From the NCBI RefSeq assembly GCF_003208055.1, contig NZ_QJUE01000002.1, positions 124,001-188,000 on the forward strand: a DNA stretch of 64,000 nucleotides, written 5' to 3'. Positions 1 through 9,211 of the stretch are shown one piece after another (positions within the stretch are counted from its first letter, which is position 1; the number at the start of each line of letters is the position of its first letter). The DNA comes from Prochlorococcus marinus XMU1408. Its GTDB lineage: Bacteria > Cyanobacteriota > Cyanobacteriia > PCC-6307 > Cyanobiaceae. The notes beneath the pieces are model-generated. The model saw only the letters and a list, made by a program, of their open reading frames with translations, did no database searches and was not told the DNA's origin. The position numbers and the translations under genes were made by a program.

Positions 1-112
1 ACCCATTACAAATCTGAATGAGCGTTTCTTTATCTAAATGAGGATTTAAGACTGCTTGATGAATTACGTTAGAGATATTGGAATAAGCTTCTTGCAAACT
101 ATTTTTACCCAT
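1..112 (-). CDS. deoC: N-terminal fragment, probable deoxyribose-phosphate aldolase
   Basis: Only the first 37 codons are inside the window; the gene runs off the left edge. The peptide begins MGKNSLQEAY and contains a segment reading IHQAVLNPHLDKETLIQIC, which resembles the N-terminal helix of cyanobacterial DeoC (DHxLLxP followed by an acidic helix). DeoC would cleave deoxyribose-5-phosphate to glyceraldehyde-3-phosphate and acetaldehyde. It starts 11 bases after the stop of the hibernation factor gene on the same strand, so the two are probably cotranscribed. The identification rests on a short piece and on remembered deoC-lrtA linkage in marine cyanobacteria. Confidence 0.55.
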   Translation of the reverse strand, partial: MGKNSLQEAYSNISNVIHQAVLNPHLDKETLIQICNG

Positions 113-123
113 TTGAATAGTAT

Positions 124-708
124 CTAAACCTTTTCTTGAATCACGCCATAGCCTCCATGAGTTCTCTTGTAAATAACTCGTAACGCTGAGCCTTCTTCCT
201 CTCTAAATAAATAGAAGTCATGATCAATTAGATCTAATTGGGCTCTCGCTGTCTCAATACTCATAGGTGTCATTTCGAAATATTTACGTCGTACTCCTGG
301 GCTTGGAAGATGAGGTTCTTTGCCTTTAATTAGTGGATTATCTGAGGAAGAAAATCTTTGAGTTTCTTCATTTTGAATTGATTTTGTTGACTTATTAGTA
401 TGGACATGGTGTTTATTATGACGCTCTTTATACTTACGTAATTGCCGTGCAAGCTTATTTGCTACTAAGTCAATGCTTGCATATAGATTCTCACTTCTCT
501 CTTGAGCTCTTATTACAGTTCCATTTGCAAAAACGGTCACCTCAGCTGTTTGTTGTGGAACCCGAGGATTACGAGCGACTGAGAGATGGACATCAGCTTC
601 CTTCACCATTTCATGGAAATTATGAGTTGCTTTATCAATTTTTGTTTTGGTGTAATCACGAAGTGATGGAGTTAATTCAAGATTGCGTCCATGAATAAGA
701 AGCTTCAT
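124..708 (-). CDS. hpf: Long-form ribosome hibernation promoting factor (LrtA)
   Basis: A 194-residue protein with two parts. Residues 1-100 form the S30AE fold (MKLLIHGRNLELTPSLRDY at the start), which sits in the mRNA channel of the 30S subunit. Residues about 140-190 carry the long-form C-terminal domain (YFEMTPMSIETARAQL, then HDFYLFREEE), which dimerises ribosomes into inactive 100S particles. A low-complexity linker rich in H, N, K and S joins them. In cyanobacteria this protein is known as LrtA, a light-repressed transcript product. Its 5' end overlaps the start of divergent lipB by 18 bases, so the two promoters must lie inside each other's coding DNA. Confidence 0.93.
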   Translation of the reverse strand: MKLLIHGRNLELTPSLRDYTKTKIDKATHNFHEMVKEADVHLSVARNPRVPQQTAEVTVFANGTVIRAQERSENLYASIDLVANKLARQLRKYKERHNKHHVHTNKSTKSIQNEETQRFSSSDNPLIKGKEPHLPSPGVRRKYFEMTPMSIETARAQLDLIDHDFYLFREEEGSALRVIYKRTHGGYGVIQEKV

Positions 709-1413
709 TCTGTTTCGCCTGAATCAGGGCCTAATAGCAACTTAGATCTAACACCTCAACTTGTACAATTTTCTTCGGCTTTTCTTTTTGAACCTAAAAA
801 TTTTGTGCCGTTTGATACTGCCTTGGGTTGGCAGAAAAATTTTCAGCAAAGCCTTATTGAGAAACCTTTTTCACCACAAGCAGTATGGTTTCTGGAACAT
901 TTTTCTTGCTACACCTTAGGTAGGGGAGGCGACAAACAAAATTTATTATTTGAAGAAAATCAATCCTCCATGCCAGTTTTTAGGATTGATCGAGGAGGTG
1001 AAGTGACTCATCACATGCCTGGTCAAATTGTTGGATACCTAGTTTTAAATTTAGGTCTACATAAAAAAGATTTATCTTGGTATTTGAGAGAATTGGAACA
1101 AGTACTGATTGATGTTCTTAATTTGTTGGATATTGAGGGGAAGAGGGTAGATGGTTTAACAGGCGTTTGGTGCGAAGATAAAAAGATTGGTTCAATAGGA
1201 ATTGGATGCAAAAGATGGGTGACTCAACATGGATTTTCACTAAATGTAGATTGTGACCTTGTTGGTTTTGAGCAGATAATTCCTTGTGGACTTAATAAAG
1301 TTAAAGTAGGGAAATTGAGTGATTGGATACCTGGCATCAAAGTCTGTGACGTTAAGCCTCTTCTTCGAGAATCTGTGAAAAGACGTTTTAAATTGAACTG
1401 GGAAAACATTTAA
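691..1413 (+). CDS. lipB: Lipoyl(octanoyl) transferase LipB
   Basis: A 240-residue octanoyl-ACP:protein N-octanoyltransferase, which moves the octanoyl group from ACP to the lipoyl domains of 2-oxoacid dehydrogenases such as the E2 encoded at 4137. The family motif RGGEVTHHMPGQ is at residues 101-112, the conserved lysine in KKIGSIGI near 165, and the catalytic cysteine in IIPCGL at 199. The called ATG overlaps the 5' end of hpf on the other strand by 18 bases. A later start is possible because the first 20 or so residues are not conserved in character. Confidence 0.93.
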   Translation: MNKKLHSVSPESGPNSNLDLTPQLVQFSSAFLFEPKNFVPFDTALGWQKNFQQSLIEKPFSPQAVWFLEHFSCYTLGRGGDKQNLLFEENQSSMPVFRIDRGGEVTHHMPGQIVGYLVLNLGLHKKDLSWYLRELEQVLIDVLNLLDIEGKRVDGLTGVWCEDKKIGSIGIGCKRWVTQHGFSLNVDCDLVGFEQIIPCGLNKVKVGKLSDWIPGIKVCDVKPLLRESVKRRFKLNWENI

Positions 1414-1455
1414 ATTAATCATTACTAAAAATAATAGAAATTATTTTTCATAGCT

Positions 1456-3423
1456 ATGGTAAAAACTAATTCACAAAAAAATATATTGGCTTCTAAAAAT
1501 GCTTTAGCCTTTTGGATCCCAAATACAAAAGAGAAAAAAGCAATAAAGAGAAGATCTCATCTTGAGACCATTAATCAAGTTGACGAGATTTGGGAAAGAT
1601 TAAAAATTCCTTTAGGTGATGTATTAGCAGTTAATTCACCTCATACTTTCCACCCAGAAAGTTTTACATATAAACAACTTGCTGAGAATATTTCCAAGGC
1701 AGCAGCTTCTTTTTCTCAAATCGGTGTAGAACCTGATGATGTAGTCGCACTTTTTGCAGAGAATAGTCCTAGATGGCTAATTGCTGACCAAGCTCTTATG
1801 CGAGTAGGGGCATCAGATTCAGTCAGGGGTGCGACTGCACCACCAAGTGAACTTAGATATATTCTTGAGGATTCAAATGCGGTTGGATTAATTGTTCAAA
1901 ATTCAGATGTCTGGGAGCGACTTTCTCTTGATAAGAAACAATTCGATAGTTTGAAATTTGTTATTCAGCTTGAAGGTAAAGCTTGTGAAGGGATATTGGA
2001 ATGGGAACGTTTTTTGGAGATAGGTTTGAATAAAATAAATCTAAGTAAAAAGGAAAATATAATTGATAGAAAAAAAACAAGAATTGCAACTATTTTATAT
2101 ACTTCTGGGACAACAGGTAAGCCAAAAGGTGTGCCATTAACACATTCTAATCTGTTACATCAAATTAGATCTCTTTCCTGCGTAGCCAATCCTTCTCCTG
2201 GCTCGCCGGTACTAAGTGTTTTGCCAATTTGGCATTCATATGAACGTAGTGCTGAATATTATTTTTTTTCTTGTGGTTGTACTCAAACTTATACATCTAT
2301 TAGGCATCTAAAGGAAGATTTGCCAAGGGTTAAACCAATTGTAATGGCCACTGTTCCCAGGCTCTGGGAGTCAATAAAGTTAGGGTTTGAGGATGCTGTT
2401 GAAAAAATGCCGAAAATGAAAAAGATCTTGATAGCAGGTGCAATTTCTAATAGCAAAGCATATAAATTGGCACAACGAAAACTTAACTTTTTAACTATTG
2501 AAAGTGTTTCAACTTTAGATAAGATAATCTCTTTTTTTGAAATTCTTTTACGGTACCCAATTCATAAAATATCTTCTATTTATTTGTGGCCAAAAATTCT
2601 TACAAAGATTTGTGGAGGAAGATTAAGGTTCCCTATAAGTGGAGGAGGAGCAATTGCTCCCCATGTTGATTCTTTCTTTGAAGCCTTAGGTGTTGAATTA
2701 TTAGTTGGTTATGGTTTGACTGAGACTAGTCCAGTCCTTACATGTAGAAGACCATGGAGAAATATACGTGGAGGGGCTGGTCAGCCTTTGCCAGAGACTG
2801 AGATAAAGATTGTAGATCCAGAAACATTTCAAACCAAAAAGTTGCGTCAAAAAGGATTGGTTCTTGCTCGTGGCCCTCAAATAATGTCTGGTTATTTAGG
2901 GAAAGAATCAGAATCGAAGAAGGTTTTAGATGCTAATGGCTGGTTCAATACTGGGGATTTAGGGATGTTACTTGCAGACGGATCCTTGGTTTTGACTGGA
3001 AGATCAAAGGACACGATAGTACTTAGTAGTGGGGAAAATATTGAGCCAGGTCCTCTCGAGGAAGCCTTGATTGCAAGTCCATTAATTGATCAGGCTTTTT
3101 TATTGGGTCAAGATCAAAAACAACTTGCTGCTTTGATTGTTCCAAGAATTGATCGTCTCAAAGGATTGCTTGTAGAAAAGGGTTTGAATTCCCAAGTTGT
3201 ATTGGGCTCCTGTACTGAAAATAGTGAATTAAGACAAATTTTAAAATTGGAAATGAACAAACTTCTTGCAAATCGTCTTGGATCTCGAAGAGAAGAGAGA
3301 GTATTTTCAATTGGTTTAGTCGAGCCATTTACAATAGAAAATGGCTTGTTAACACAAACTCTCAAGCAAAAACGTGACAAAATTATTCAGCGTGATTTGA
3401 AACTGATAAATGAAATATTATGA
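1456..3423 (+). CDS. aas: Long-chain acyl-CoA/acyl-ACP synthetase (AMP-forming)
   Basis: A 655-residue ANL-superfamily adenylating enzyme. The P-loop motif YTSGTTGKPKGVPLTH is at about residues 215-230, the A5-type motif GYGLTETSPVLT about 418-430, and the TGD motif (WFNTGDLG) near 497. Length and the insert between the motifs fit the long-chain fatty acid group. In cyanobacteria the single enzyme of this group recycles free fatty acids by thioesterifying them to ACP, so acyl-ACP synthetase is the likelier activity than a beta-oxidation ligase; that is family knowledge. It is the third gene in a plus-strand run with lipB, 42 bases upstream. Confidence 0.88.
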   Translation: MVKTNSQKNILASKNALAFWIPNTKEKKAIKRRSHLETINQVDEIWERLKIPLGDVLAVNSPHTFHPESFTYKQLAENISKAAASFSQIGVEPDDVVALFAENSPRWLIADQALMRVGASDSVRGATAPPSELRYILEDSNAVGLIVQNSDVWERLSLDKKQFDSLKFVIQLEGKACEGILEWERFLEIGLNKINLSKKENIIDRKKTRIATILYTSGTTGKPKGVPLTHSNLLHQIRSLSCVANPSPGSPVLSVLPIWHSYERSAEYYFFSCGCTQTYTSIRHLKEDLPRVKPIVMATVPRLWESIKLGFEDAVEKMPKMKKILIAGAISNSKAYKLAQRKLNFLTIESVSTLDKIISFFEILLRYPIHKISSIYLWPKILTKICGGRLRFPISGGGAIAPHVDSFFEALGVELLVGYGLTETSPVLTCRRPWRNIRGGAGQPLPETEIKIVDPETFQTKKLRQKGLVLARGPQIMSGYLGKESESKKVLDANGWFNTGDLGMLLADGSLVLTGRSKDTIVLSSGENIEPGPLEEALIASPLIDQAFLLGQDQKQLAALIVPRIDRLKGLLVEKGLNSQVVLGSCTENSELRQILKLEMNKLLANRLGSRREERVFSIGLVEPFTIENGLLTQTLKQKRDKIIQRDLKLINEIL

Positions 3424-3510
3424 TTTGTAATTTGTTTGTTTGGTAAATTAAATTGACCAAAACTCTCTTTTACTGAGAGCCTAGGAGTTGATTCATAGTA
3501 TATCGATCAG

Positions 3511-3945
3511 GTGAATTCGATTTCAATAAAACGTTCAATAACTGTTAAAGCAGTTGTAACCCCATCATGGAAAGAGGAAGCTGAGCGAGAATTGAGTAAT
3601 GCAATATCAACAATAGATAATCAACTTGGTGAACTAGAAAAAGAAGGACAACAAATCATTGATGGCATAAGAAGTCAAAGTTCAAATCCGCTTGATCCAC
3701 GAGTTCAAGAACAAATAGCTCAAGTTCAGAATCAAGTTGCATCAAAGAGATCAGAATTTGAAGAACAAAAAAGAAATCTTCTTTTACAGCAATCTCAAGT
3801 TCGCGACCTAGAGATGGAACAGATAGTTGAGCAAGGGCAAATAGACAGTTTTTGTGATTTAAAAGTTGGTGATAACTTAGTAAGTAAAATGGGTGTCAGT
3901 ATTTTGGTTAGAGATGGCATTGTAGAAGCAATTGATCAGGACTGA
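3511..3945 (+). CDS. YlqD-family coiled-coil protein
   Basis: A 144-residue protein starting at GTG. It begins SISIKRSITVKAVVTPSWKEEAERELSNAI, the typical opening of the YlqD family, followed by a long heptad-rich helical stretch (about residues 25-110) and a short beta-rich C-terminus (KVGDNLVSKMGVSILVRDGIVEAI). The function of the family is unknown; no catalytic motif is visible. It stands alone between the acyl synthetase and the pyruvate dehydrogenase E2 gene, with about 190 bases of noncoding DNA on its 3' side. Confidence 0.8.
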   Translation: MNSISIKRSITVKAVVTPSWKEEAERELSNAISTIDNQLGELEKEGQQIIDGIRSQSSNPLDPRVQEQIAQVQNQVASKRSEFEEQKRNLLLQQSQVRDLEMEQIVEQGQIDSFCDLKVGDNLVSKMGVSILVRDGIVEAIDQD

Positions 3946-4136
3946 TGTTTGGTCGCTCTACAATTAATTAACAAAAAATTTTTGATATTAAGAAGAAATC
4001 CACATAAAAAAATCTATCGTTGTAAGGACACTCATGTAGAACTAACATTGGTATGTATTGATACTTGCCAAGCTTCTGGATAGAAAATTTTGAAGCTTTG
4101 CCACAAACTCTCTCTATAAGGAAATAGGAACAAATT

Positions 4137-5495
4137 ATGGCCACTCATGACATCTTCATGCCTGCTTTAAGTTCAACAATGACTGAGGGCAAGATAGTGG
4201 AGTGGCTAAAAAATCCTGGTGACAAAGTTGAGAGAGGTGAATCTGTTTTGGTCGTTGAGTCAGATAAGGCAGATATGGATGTTGAGTCTTTCCATGATGG
4301 CTTTCTTGCATCGATTGTTATGCCCGCTGGGAGCTCTGCTCCTGTTGGAGAGACCATTGGACTAATTGTTGAGACAGCAGATGAAATCGCCGAGGCTCAA
4401 GCTAATACACCTTCTGCGCCTCCTCAAGTAGCTAGTCAAGAGAAAGAGAGTTCATCTCCTCAGAGTAAAGAAAAACAAGTCTCTATTGACTCTTCCAAAA
4501 CAGTAGTTAGACAGACGCCTACTGTACAAGAAACTTCTTTAAATCATCCTCAATTTTTAAACGATGGTAGAGTTGTTGCGTCTCCAAGAGCTAAAAAACT
4601 TGCTTCTCAAATGGGAGTTGATTTAGCGACTGTAAGGGGATCAGGTCCTCATGGACGTATACAAGCTGAGGATGTTCTAAGTGCAAAAGGTCAACCTATA
4701 AGTGTTCCTTGGATTGCTGAAAGTAACGCTCCAGCACAAGTTGTTTCTGATACACCACGCATAGAAAAGAAAACTGTTGACTCTGATAAGCCACCTGCTC
4801 CAGGAAAAAGTTTTGGATCTATGGGGGAAACAATTGCATTTAATACCCTTCAACAAGCTGTAAATAGGAATATGGAGCAAAGTTTAAATACTCCTTGCTT
4901 CCGAGTCGGATATTCAATTCTTACGGATGAATTGGATTCCTTTTACAAACAAGTTAAACCTAATGGAGTAACTATGACTGCTTTACTTGCTAAAGCAGTT
5001 GGATTGACTCTTGCTAGACACCCTCAGGTAAATGCAGCTTTTAGTTCTGAGGGAATTGCCTACCCTTCACAAATAAATGTTGCCGTAGCAGTAGCAATGG
5101 AGGATGGTGGACTGATAACTCCAGTGTTGCAAAATGCAGAAGAGACTAGTCTTGCTGATTTATCTCTGCAATGGGCTGATCTTGTTAAGCGTGCGAGGAA
5201 TAAGCAATTGGAACCTCATGAATATAGCAGCGGTACATTTACACTCTCTAATTTAGGTATGTTTGGTGTTGATCGATTTGATGCAATTCTACCCCCAGGT
5301 ACAGGAGCTATTTTAGCTGTGGGAGCATCTTTGCCCAAAGTTGTTGCTTCTAAGGATGGTTCGATTTCAATTAAAAAACAGATGCAAGTAAATCTCACCG
5401 CTGATCACAGAGTGATCTATGGGGCCGATGGAGCACTATTCCTAAAAGACTTAGCTTATCTAATTGAAAAAAATCCTTATAGCCTTTCATCTTGA
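4137..5495 (+). CDS. pdhC: Pyruvate dehydrogenase E2, dihydrolipoamide acetyltransferase
   Basis: A 452-residue E2 chain with the usual three parts. The lipoyl domain spans residues 1-80 with the lipoylated lysine at 44 in ESDKADMDVE. The E3-binding domain is near 145-180 (ASPRAKKLASQMGVDL, GSGPHGRI). The acyltransferase core ends with the catalytic DHRVIYGADG motif around residue 423. It transfers the acetyl group to CoA in the complex that feeds fatty acid synthesis. Pro- and Ser-rich linkers separate the domains. A good ribosome site (AAGGAAATAGGA) lies just before the ATG. E1 genes are not nearby, which is normal in these genomes. Confidence 0.93.
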   Translation: MATHDIFMPALSSTMTEGKIVEWLKNPGDKVERGESVLVVESDKADMDVESFHDGFLASIVMPAGSSAPVGETIGLIVETADEIAEAQANTPSAPPQVASQEKESSSPQSKEKQVSIDSSKTVVRQTPTVQETSLNHPQFLNDGRVVASPRAKKLASQMGVDLATVRGSGPHGRIQAEDVLSAKGQPISVPWIAESNAPAQVVSDTPRIEKKTVDSDKPPAPGKSFGSMGETIAFNTLQQAVNRNMEQSLNTPCFRVGYSILTDELDSFYKQVKPNGVTMTALLAKAVGLTLARHPQVNAAFSSEGIAYPSQINVAVAVAMEDGGLITPVLQNAEETSLADLSLQWADLVKRARNKQLEPHEYSSGTFTLSNLGMFGVDRFDAILPPGTGAILAVGASLPKVVASKDGSISIKKQMQVNLTADHRVIYGADGALFLKDLAYLIEKNPYSLSS

Positions 5496-5542
5496 GACTT
5501 AACTAGTCGAACCAAAAGGGATTTCTTCTTACTTTAACCTGA

Positions 5543-6646
5543 TTGAATGTGTTAGATCAAAACGATAATCTTTTAAGTTCATACAATTATGATTTGCCCA
5601 ACGATTTCATTGCTCAATCACCTATTGAGCCTAGACATGATGCGAAATTAATGATTGTCAATGATGGACTAGATGATGCTTTAAATCTTATGCATGGAAA
5701 GATATGGGACTTGAAAAATATATTGAGGATTGGCGACCTTTTAGTTGTTAATAATACTCGTGTTCTGAAGGCAAAATTAAAAATTAGATTTTCCGGAGGA
5801 GGTCAAGGTGAATTATTGCTCATGGAGCCGAGAGACAATGGCCAATGGCTTTGTTTGGGGCGTCCAGCTAGACGGATGAGAAGCGGTGATCAATTATGGC
5901 TAAATACGTCTCTAGATAATTCTTTATGTTTACAGGTTATTGATAAAGATGAGAGTACAGGCGGGAGAATTATTCAATTCCCTAGTGAGTTTTCAAGCAG
6001 GTCGCAAATGGCAGACTTACTTGATTTGTGTGGCGAAGTCCCATTACCCCCATACATAGATAAGGATAAAAGTAATTCTCATGAAGAGAAATATCAGACT
6101 CGATTTGCTTCGAAGCCAGGTGCTATTGCTGCTCCAACAGCCGGTTTACATCTAAGTGATGAACTCATAGAAGTTTTAAAACTTAGGGGTATTAAAATTG
6201 CGCAAATTACTTTGCATGTAGGTCTTGGAACTTTTAGGCCATTAGAAAAAGAAGATCTAACTCAGCTTCATTTACATAGTGAATGGGTAGAGGTTAATGA
6301 AAAGGCTGTTAAAGCGATAATTAATTGTAAGGAAGAGGGTGGAAAAGTTTTTGCTGTTGGTACGACGAGTGTAAGAGCTCTTGAAGCTGCTTATCTCTCA
6401 GGAAGAGGTGATTTGAAACCATACGAGGGGAAAGTGAATCTTGTAATCAAGCCAGGATTTAAATTTTGCGTAATTGATGGATTACTTACAAATTTTCACC
6501 TCCCCAAAAGTTCTTTACTTCTTTTAGTAAGCGCTCTTATAGGTCGTAAACGAATGTTGGAACTTTATAATAATGCCATTGCTAATAAATATCGATTTTT
6601 TTCTTACGGGGATGCGATGTTGATAACACCAGATTCAATGATCTAA
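5543..6646 (+). CDS. queA: S-adenosylmethionine:tRNA ribosyltransferase-isomerase QueA
   Basis: A 367-residue enzyme that adds the epoxycyclopentanediol ring to preQ1 in tRNA to make epoxyqueuosine. Clear family signatures are the N-terminal [22 protein letters not shown], the segment [31 protein letters not shown], and the C-terminal [18 protein letters not shown]. The called start is TTG at 5543; GTG at 5549 is an equally good alternative. It ends 12 bases from the stop of convergent cysK, so there is almost no room for separate terminators. Confidence 0.95.
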   Translation: MNVLDQNDNLLSSYNYDLPNDFIAQSPIEPRHDAKLMIVNDGLDDALNLMHGKIWDLKNILRIGDLLVVNNTRVLKAKLKIRFSGGGQGELLLMEPRDNGQWLCLGRPARRMRSGDQLWLNTSLDNSLCLQVIDKDESTGGRIIQFPSEFSSRSQMADLLDLCGEVPLPPYIDKDKSNSHEEKYQTRFASKPGAIAAPTAGLHLSDELIEVLKLRGIKIAQITLHVGLGTFRPLEKEDLTQLHLHSEWVEVNEKAVKAIINCKEEGGKVFAVGTTSVRALEAAYLSGRGDLKPYEGKVNLVIKPGFKFCVIDGLLTNFHLPKSSLLLLVSALIGRKRMLELYNNAIANKYRFFSYGDAMLITPDSMI

Positions 6647-6658
6647 ACGATGAAATTA

Positions 6659-7645
6659 TTAGGCTAATGATGGTTCTTTGATAACTCCTGTCGGAACATT
6701 CTCAAACATTATGGATGAGATATATCTTTCAGCAAGGTCAGGTAGGACTACAACGATTGTCTTTCCTGCAAACTCATCTTTTTCAGCCAATCTTACAGCT
6801 ACAGCTGCTGCTGCACCACATGAGATGCCAACTAATAGACCTTCTTCTTGTGCTAATCGAAGTGCCATCGCTATAGACTCATCATTCGAGACTTGCTCAA
6901 CTTGATCGACTACTGATAAGTCGAGGTTTTTAGGAATAAATCCAGCCCCAATACCTTGGATTTTATGAGGGCCAGGTTTTACTTCTTCTCCGTTAAGAGT
7001 CTGCGTTATTACTGGACTATGCGTGGGCTCAACAGCAACGGATAATAATGAATGATTCTTATCTTTTTTTATATAACGAGAGACACCTGTAATTGTTCCA
7101 CCTGTTCCTACTCCAGATACTAGAACATCAATATTTCCATCGGTATCATCCCAAATTTCAGGACCTGTCGTTTTGAAATGTATTTCTGGATTGGCTGGAT
7201 TATCAAATTGGCCAGGCATAAAGTATTTCTGAGGATCGCTATCTGCTATTTCCTTGGCTTTTGCAATGGCACCAGGCATGCCTTTTGCTGCTTCAGTAAG
7301 AATGAGCTCAGCACCAAGGACAGCCATCATCCTTCGACGTTCAATTGACATGGACTCAGGCATGGTGAGGATAAGTTTGTAACCACGAGCGGCAGCTGTG
7401 TAAGCAAGGGCTATTCCTGTATTACCAGATGTTGGCTCAATAATGACTTTGTCTTTATTAAGTAAGCCTTTTTTTTCTGCATCCCAGATCATATTTGCAC
7501 CAATTCTGCATTTGACGCTGTAGGCGGGGTTGCGACCTTCTATCTTTGCAAGGACTGTAGCTTTCGCATTCTTAGTGATCGAATTCAGTTTGACCAATGG
7601 TGTATGACCAATAGCAAAACTATTGTCTTCAAAGATTCTGGACAT
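6659..7645 (-). CDS. cysK: Cysteine synthase A (O-acetylserine sulfhydrylase)
   Basis: A 328-residue fold-type II PLP enzyme. The Schiff-base lysine lies at residue 45 in [17 protein letters not shown], the substrate loop [10 protein letters not shown] is near 73, and the phosphate-binding loop [11 protein letters not shown] near 175. It joins sulfide to O-acetylserine to make cysteine. It is the downstream member of a minus-strand run with two Cys/Met-metabolism enzymes, separated from the nearer one by 90 bases. That suggests a sulfur amino-acid cluster, though cysK may have its own promoter in that gap. Confidence 0.95.
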   Translation of the reverse strand: MSRIFEDNSFAIGHTPLVKLNSITKNAKATVLAKIEGRNPAYSVKCRIGANMIWDAEKKGLLNKDKVIIEPTSGNTGIALAYTAAARGYKLILTMPESMSIERRRMMAVLGAELILTEAAKGMPGAIAKAKEIADSDPQKYFMPGQFDNPANPEIHFKTTGPEIWDDTDGNIDVLVSGVGTGGTITGVSRYIKKDKNHSLLSVAVEPTHSPVITQTLNGEEVKPGPHKIQGIGAGFIPKNLDLSVVDQVEQVSNDESIAMALRLAQEEGLLVGISCGAAAAVAVRLAEKDEFAGKTIVVVLPDLAERYISSIMFENVPTGVIKEPSLA

Positions 7646-7703
7646 TTTAAAAAATGACTTTGATTTACTAATACACTAAATCTATATAAAAATCTCGATA
7701 ATT

Positions 7704-7719
7704 GGTTATTTATATAACC
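7704..7719. other. Short perfect hairpin between cysK and the MetB-like gene
   Basis: A 6-bp stem (GGTTAT and ATAACC) with a TTAT loop lies in the 90-base space between the two minus-strand genes. Read on the plus strand a T-rich tract follows within 10 bases, but no plus-strand gene ends here, so its direction of action is unclear. It could attenuate readthrough from the MetB-like gene towards cysK. Confidence 0.3.
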
Positions 7720-7735
7720 TTTATTAGTGTTTTTT

Positions 7736-9211
7736 TTATTTTTTTTCTATTACTGAATTGAATCTTGACCATAATTCATCTTCATCTTCAAGTCCTACAG
7801 AAACTCTTAACAAATGTTCAGAGACTCCGCAACTTTCAGCCCATTTTAATTCATTAAAATGAGCCAACTGAACGTATGGACAAACTAATGTAAAATTTGT
7901 ACCTAAACTAGGTCCTTTGCATACTCTCAAAGAATCATAAATTCTTTTTGATTCTTCAATCCCTCCTTTGAGTTCAAACGATAATAAACATCCATATCCT
8001 CCTCCTTTTTTTAATAGAGAATTAAAATTTTTACATTCCTGGGGATGTAAAACTTTTGATATTTCTTTTTTCGTTTCTAATTTTTCTTTCAGCTTTAAGC
8101 AAGATATATTTAATCTTTTTAAGCGATCTTTTACGTCTCGACTAGCTATCTCTAACTCAATAGCATCTGAATCAGATAGCGATGACAATGCAGCTTTAGG
8201 CATTATCTCAGTTAATTCAATTTTCCATTTGGAATAAGGGCTTATGACAGTACTGCCAGCAAGAATATCTCCTCTTCCAGCAAAACTTTTTGTAAGTGAA
8301 CTAAACACTACATCTGCGTAAGGAGTTAAATGAACATTTATAGAAGAGCCAATTGTATCGTCAACAATGACAGGGATATTTCTATCTTTAGCTAGTTTTG
8401 AAATAGATATGAGATCAACGCATTTCAATAAAGGGTTGCTAGGTATCTCTATGATTAATGCTGCTGGTTGTTTTTTATCGAGCAGTGCTTTTATATAATT
8501 TAATTTTGTTTTAAGAGTAAGATCGCTTCCCTGGAAAATAATTTGAGGAAGTTTGAGTACATCAACATATGGGAAACCTATTTGAAGTATTGAACTATCT
8601 CCTTTGATATCCTTAATTGCTGAGAGGATAGACGTTAATGCAGCCATGCCTGAACGGTGTAGTTGAATTAAATTAGAATCACACTCATATAAATTTGCTA
8701 AACGATTTAGAAGTTTAGCTCGAGCGCAACCACCATCGGATGTCGATGGTTTTTTCTCTTTTCCAAGGGCAATAGCTGCCTCACGTGATGACAATCCAAG
8801 ACCAGTATGTTGCCAAAAAGCTTTTGCTGATGGCGTACTCCTCTGATCAACGATTAAACACGAAATTCCAAGAAAATCTTTAATTTTTGAATAACACTCA
8901 GAATTATCATGATGACAATGTTTTTGTGCACTTAAAGCAGAAGCTATATTTGGGAAAGGCCAACTACTTTGATGTAACTCTCCGTGAAATGCTAAAGATT
9001 TGCGAGCAATCTCAGCAACAAAAGGATTAAATCCAAACCTTGGATAAATTGCTTTCAATGAATTTAAGCAGGCTGGAACTTTCTCTTCATATGCAATTAC
9101 ATCTTCCCACCTAGGTAAGGCAACAGATACTGCATGTGGACTGCTTGGGAGAGGTTCGCCTAAGTCTTTGGCACTCCAGCAAGGATCATTTAGTAAATTT
9201 CGTTCAGTCAA
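7736..9211 (-). CDS. metB: Cystathionine gamma-synthase-like PLP enzyme, extended N-terminus
   Basis: A 491-residue member of the Cys/Met-metabolism PLP family. The lysine motif SSLTKSFAGRGD is around residue 305 and the family signature VIVDDTIGSS about 30 residues before it. The normal family length is 380-400, so roughly 90-110 extra residues precede the fold, including a Cys/His-rich stretch (KHCHHDNSEC). The start is TTG, and it overlaps the stop of the upstream paralogue by four bases (TTGA), implying translational coupling. The expected reaction is formation of cystathionine from an activated homoserine and cysteine, but its divergence leaves the exact reaction open. Confidence 0.8.
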   Translation of the reverse strand: MTERNLLNDPCWSAKDLGEPLPSSPHAVSVALPRWEDVIAYEEKVPACLNSLKAIYPRFGFNPFVAEIARKSLAFHGELHQSSWPFPNIASALSAQKHCHHDNSECYSKIKDFLGISCLIVDQRSTPSAKAFWQHTGLGLSSREAAIALGKEKKPSTSDGGCARAKLLNRLANLYECDSNLIQLHRSGMAALTSILSAIKDIKGDSSILQIGFPYVDVLKLPQIIFQGSDLTLKTKLNYIKALLDKKQPAALIIEIPSNPLLKCVDLISISKLAKDRNIPVIVDDTIGSSINVHLTPYADVVFSSLTKSFAGRGDILAGSTVISPYSKWKIELTEIMPKAALSSLSDSDAIELEIASRDVKDRLKRLNISCLKLKEKLETKKEISKVLHPQECKNFNSLLKKGGGYGCLLSFELKGGIEESKRIYDSLRVCKGPSLGTNFTLVCPYVQLAHFNELKWAESCGVSEHLLRVSVGLEDEDELWSRFNSVIEKK